Source: JACKNG01 sp050184115
GTDB lineage: Bacteria > Pseudomonadota > Gammaproteobacteria > Ga0077536
DNA length: 64,000 nucleotides
Assembly: GCA_050184115.1 (NCBI GenBank)
Contig: JBFXAQ010000009.1
Coordinates: forward strand, 178,170-242,169
Reading direction: 5' to 3'
Shown here: piece by piece, positions 62,177-64,000 of the stretch
Layout: the number at the start of each line of letters is the position of its first letter
Numbering within the stretch: position 1 is the stretch's first letter
The notes under the pieces: generated by a model
Database searches by the model: none
What the model saw: the letters and a program-made list of their open reading frames with translations, nothing else
Told to the model about the DNA's origin: nothing
Made by a program: the position numbers and the translations under genes

Positions 62177-62247
62177 GGGGTCTGACCCCTGCGGCAGCGC
62201 AACAAGACCCTCCGATCAAACGGTTATGCTCCGGGGTCTGACCCCGG
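62177..62247. repeat. two GGGGTCTGACCCC palindromes in the 61942-62319 gap
   Basis: GGGGTCTGACCCC at 62177-62189 and CCGGGGTCTGACCCCGG at 62231-62247. The 378-base gap upstream of the AraC regulator and downstream of rlmJ holds these two repeats and no convincing gene. Confidence 0.85.
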
Positions 62248-62319
62248 GAGCCGGGTTGTCGCCCGTGAGCCAGGTCGTCGCCCGGCTGCCCCAGCGCCCG
62301 GGCCGCCGCCGATTGCAGC

Positions 62320-63201
62320 TCAGCCGCGCGCGCGCCGTGGGCCGTCGAGACGGACGAGCGTGCTCCGGCCTCGTCCCTCGGGGGCCAGCAGCGCGAGCAG
62401 TGGCGGCAGTTCCGCGGCCAAGGACTCGGCGAGCCGCCAGGGCGGGTTGAGCACGACGAGGCCACTGCCGGCGAGACCGGGGCCGGCGTCCTCCGCGCGC
62501 ACGCAGAGTTCGACGGCGAACGCACCCTCGTCGCCGAGCTGGCGCACGGCATGATGCAGGCGCAGGTGACCGGCACGTTCGTGGGCGGCGTAATGCTTGA
62601 CCGGGTACCAGGCCAGCACGACGCCCGTCACGAAGCGTTGGCGCGCCAGTGCAAGCGCCTCCGCCACGCGCCGGAATTCGACACCCGGCGGCTCGTAGGG
62701 CGGATCGACCAGCACGACGCCACGCTTCTCGCGCGGTGGCAACAGGGCGGTGAGCGCTTCCCAGGCGTCGCGTTCGTGCACGGCGACGTTGTCCATGCCG
62801 CGACAGGTGTTCTTGAGCGCGCGGGCATCCTCCGGATGCAGCTCGCAGGCAACGACGCGGTCGCTTATGCGTACTTGCAGGTGTGCAAGCGAGGGGGAAC
62901 CCGGGTAATCGCGCAAGGTGTCGTGGCCACGCGCGCGATTGAACGCGCGTACCCGTTCGACATAGGCCGCCGTCAATGGCGGTAGGTCGTGCGCCGTCCA
63001 CAGGCGGCCGATGCCCTGTTCGAACTCGGGCGAGCGCCGCGCCTCCGCGGACGTCAGGTCGTAGCAGCCACGGCCGGCGTGCACGTCGAGCACGCAGATC
63101 GGCGCCGGCTTGGCCAGCAGGCGATCGATCACCGCACCGAGCACGACGTGCTTGAGCACGTCGGCGAAATTACCGGCGTGGAAGGCGTGGCGGTAGTTCA
63201 C
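62320..63201 (-). CDS. rlmJ: 23S rRNA (adenine-2030-N6)-methyltransferase RlmJ
   Basis: A 293-residue protein (E. coli RlmJ 280) from GTG 63201. It begins NYRHAFHAGNFADVLKHVVL, an RlmJ signature, with the SAM site VLDVHAGRGCYDL and the N6-adenine methyltransferase motif DPPYE. It methylates A2030 of 23S rRNA on protein-free precursor. The gene is conserved in Gammaproteobacteria and supports that placement. It lies 25 bases downstream of the NUDIX gene on the same strand. Confidence 0.95.
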   Translation of the reverse strand: MNYRHAFHAGNFADVLKHVVLGAVIDRLLAKPAPICVLDVHAGRGCYDLTSAEARRSPEFEQGIGRLWTAHDLPPLTAAYVERVRAFNRARGHDTLRDYPGSPSLAHLQVRISDRVVACELHPEDARALKNTCRGMDNVAVHERDAWEALTALLPPREKRGVVLVDPPYEPPGVEFRRVAEALALARQRFVTGVVLAWYPVKHYAAHERAGHLRLHHAVRQLGDEGAFAVELCVRAEDAGPGLAGSGLVVLNPPWRLAESLAAELPPLLALLAPEGRGRSTLVRLDGPRRARG

Positions 63202-63226
63202 CGCACACGGCGTGCGCTGCCGCTCG

Positions 63227-63814
63227 TCATGCCTGCGTGAAAGGCAGCGGCCACAGCGCGAACACCCGCGACAGCACCGACAGCGCGAGCGCGTGCCTGA
63301 GTTCGCCGCGCGCCACCGCGGCGCGGACGTCGGCTTCGCTCATCAGCTCGACGGCGATGAGCTCGCCGGGATCGAGCGCCTGCGCTGCGGCGGGATGAGC
63401 GTCCTCTGCCAGCCAGTGGTGACAGAGGTGGTTGTGGATTGCCGGGTTGGGCTCGACCGCGCCGAGGTAGGTCCACTTCTCCGACACGTAGCCGGTCTCT
63501 TCGCGCAGCTCGCGTACCGCGGCGGCGAAAGAGTCCTCCCCCGGGTCGATCATGCCGCCTGGCGTCTCCAGCGTCGCGTAGCCGACGCCGAAGCGGTACT
63601 GGCGGATCATCACCGAGCGCTGCTCGCGATCGAGGGCGACCATGTTGACCCAGTCACCCGACTCCAGCACGAGGCGCTCGAACACGCGTGCATTGCGCGG
63701 GTTGCGCAGGCGGTCGATGCGTTTGCGAAACAGCATCAGCCCCGCATCGTGGTCATAACGGGAGTCGAGGTGCTCCCAGTCGAGGGATTCGTCGGATGGG
63801 ATGTTGCGGCTCAT
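63227..63814 (-). CDS. NUDIX hydrolase
   Basis: A 195-residue protein. The Nudix box is intact: GGMIDPGEDSFAAAVRELRE followed by ETGY, with the glutamates that bind Mg. Flanking sequence (RNARVFERLVLESGDWVNMV, then IRQYRFGVG) resembles ADP-ribose/GDP-mannose pyrophosphatase-type members. ATG 63814 is chosen; a longer ORF would add 41 unlikely residues. It hydrolyses a nucleoside diphosphate derivative. It is likely co-transcribed with rlmJ. Confidence 0.88.
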   Translation of the reverse strand: MSRNIPSDESLDWEHLDSRYDHDAGLMLFRKRIDRLRNPRNARVFERLVLESGDWVNMVALDREQRSVMIRQYRFGVGYATLETPGGMIDPGEDSFAAAVRELREETGYVSEKWTYLGAVEPNPAIHNHLCHHWLAEDAHPAAAQALDPGELIAVELMSEADVRAAVARGELRHALALSVLSRVFALWPLPFTQA

Positions 63815-63962
63815 GACGTCCGCAGTATACGGGTGCGGACTTGGCGAAGTGTGTGCGGGCGGGGAAAAAAAAAGGTTCATCGCGGAATTCCGAGGAGGAT
63901 TTTCGTGCAGGGTGAACTCGCCGTAGCCTTGTTTCACCGACTGGTGAAGGAGGTGGGGCAGA

Positions 63963-64000
63963 GATGTTGGGCAAGAAGACGCTGGAGAAGCTGGGCGGTT
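63963..64000 (+). CDS. start of a further gene, cut by the window edge
   Basis: ATG 63963 is preceded by a strong AAGGAGGT ribosome site (63946-63953, 9 bases away) and encodes MLGKKTLEKLGG before the edge. Only 12 codons are visible, so the family cannot be named. Divergent from the NUDIX gene. Confidence 0.5.

Overview
The window is about two-thirds GC (judged by eye) and densely coded. It reads as the chromosome of an aerobic gammaproteobacterium with a large accessory catabolic repertoire. rlmJ near the right end, the pel exopolysaccharide locus, GntR and AraC regulators and many Rieske, Baeyer-Villiger, luciferase-like and SDR enzymes all fit this. A PAH- or terpenoid-degrading environmental lineage (Immundisolibacter-like or similar) is my guess only. 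I saw no rRNA, tRNA, CRISPR, phage or intact transposase gene.

Layout. 1-3.7 kb: two glutathione-transferase-like genes, a cupin and a soluble chemoreceptor. 3.9-12.2 kb: catabolic enzymes (Rieske oxygenase, two SDRs, Zn-alcohol dehydrogenase, FAD monooxygenase, luciferase-like monooxygenase) with a HutC-type GntR repressor and its probable operators. A truncated, frameshifted NTF2-like remnant also lies here. 12.5-16.7 kb: an APH-fold kinase, a divergent NRAMP-like transporter and two Fe(II)/2-oxoglutarate oxygenases. 16.7-20.8 kb: a compact meta-cleavage cluster (plant-type ferredoxin, FadR-type regulator, divergent operator/promoter, CarAa-like Rieske oxygenase, meta-cleavage-product hydrolase, type I extradiol dioxygenase). 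20.8-25.6 kb: PAS histidine kinase, glutathionylspermidine synthetase/amidase and a glycine-zipper lipoprotein.

25.6-40.9 kb is a complete pelABCDEFG locus on the minus strand, with a response regulator and a free-standing GH114-type glycosidase beyond pelG. It differs from the Pseudomonas aeruginosa arrangement. PelA has no N-terminal glycosidase domain, and PelB is split into a long TPR protein and a separate barrel protein. 41-53 kb: CoA-transferase, quinone-oxidoreductase-like MDR, secreted cytochrome-c/PQQ dehydrogenase, cupin, a second LLM oxidoreductase, hydrolase, second APH-fold kinase, GMC oxidoreductase and two SDRs around a 146-base direct repeat.

53.2-54.4 kb holds the most striking gene: a thioredoxin-fold redoxin interrupted by one in-frame TGA at the redox-active position (U-G-C), followed by a hairpin fitting a bacterial SECIS. 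It is a probable selenoprotein. 54.5-61.9 kb is a minus-strand cluster (AraC regulator, LLM monooxygenase, MaoC-like protein, acyl-CoA synthetase, Baeyer-Villiger monooxygenase, outer-membrane barrel) resembling a complete uptake-oxidation-activation module. The window ends with rlmJ, a NUDIX hydrolase and the start of a further gene.

Many intergenic gaps carry short palindromic repeats in four sequence families that share a GG(G/T)G(A/T)CAG head. Several occur as head-to-head inverted pairs of the REPIN type.
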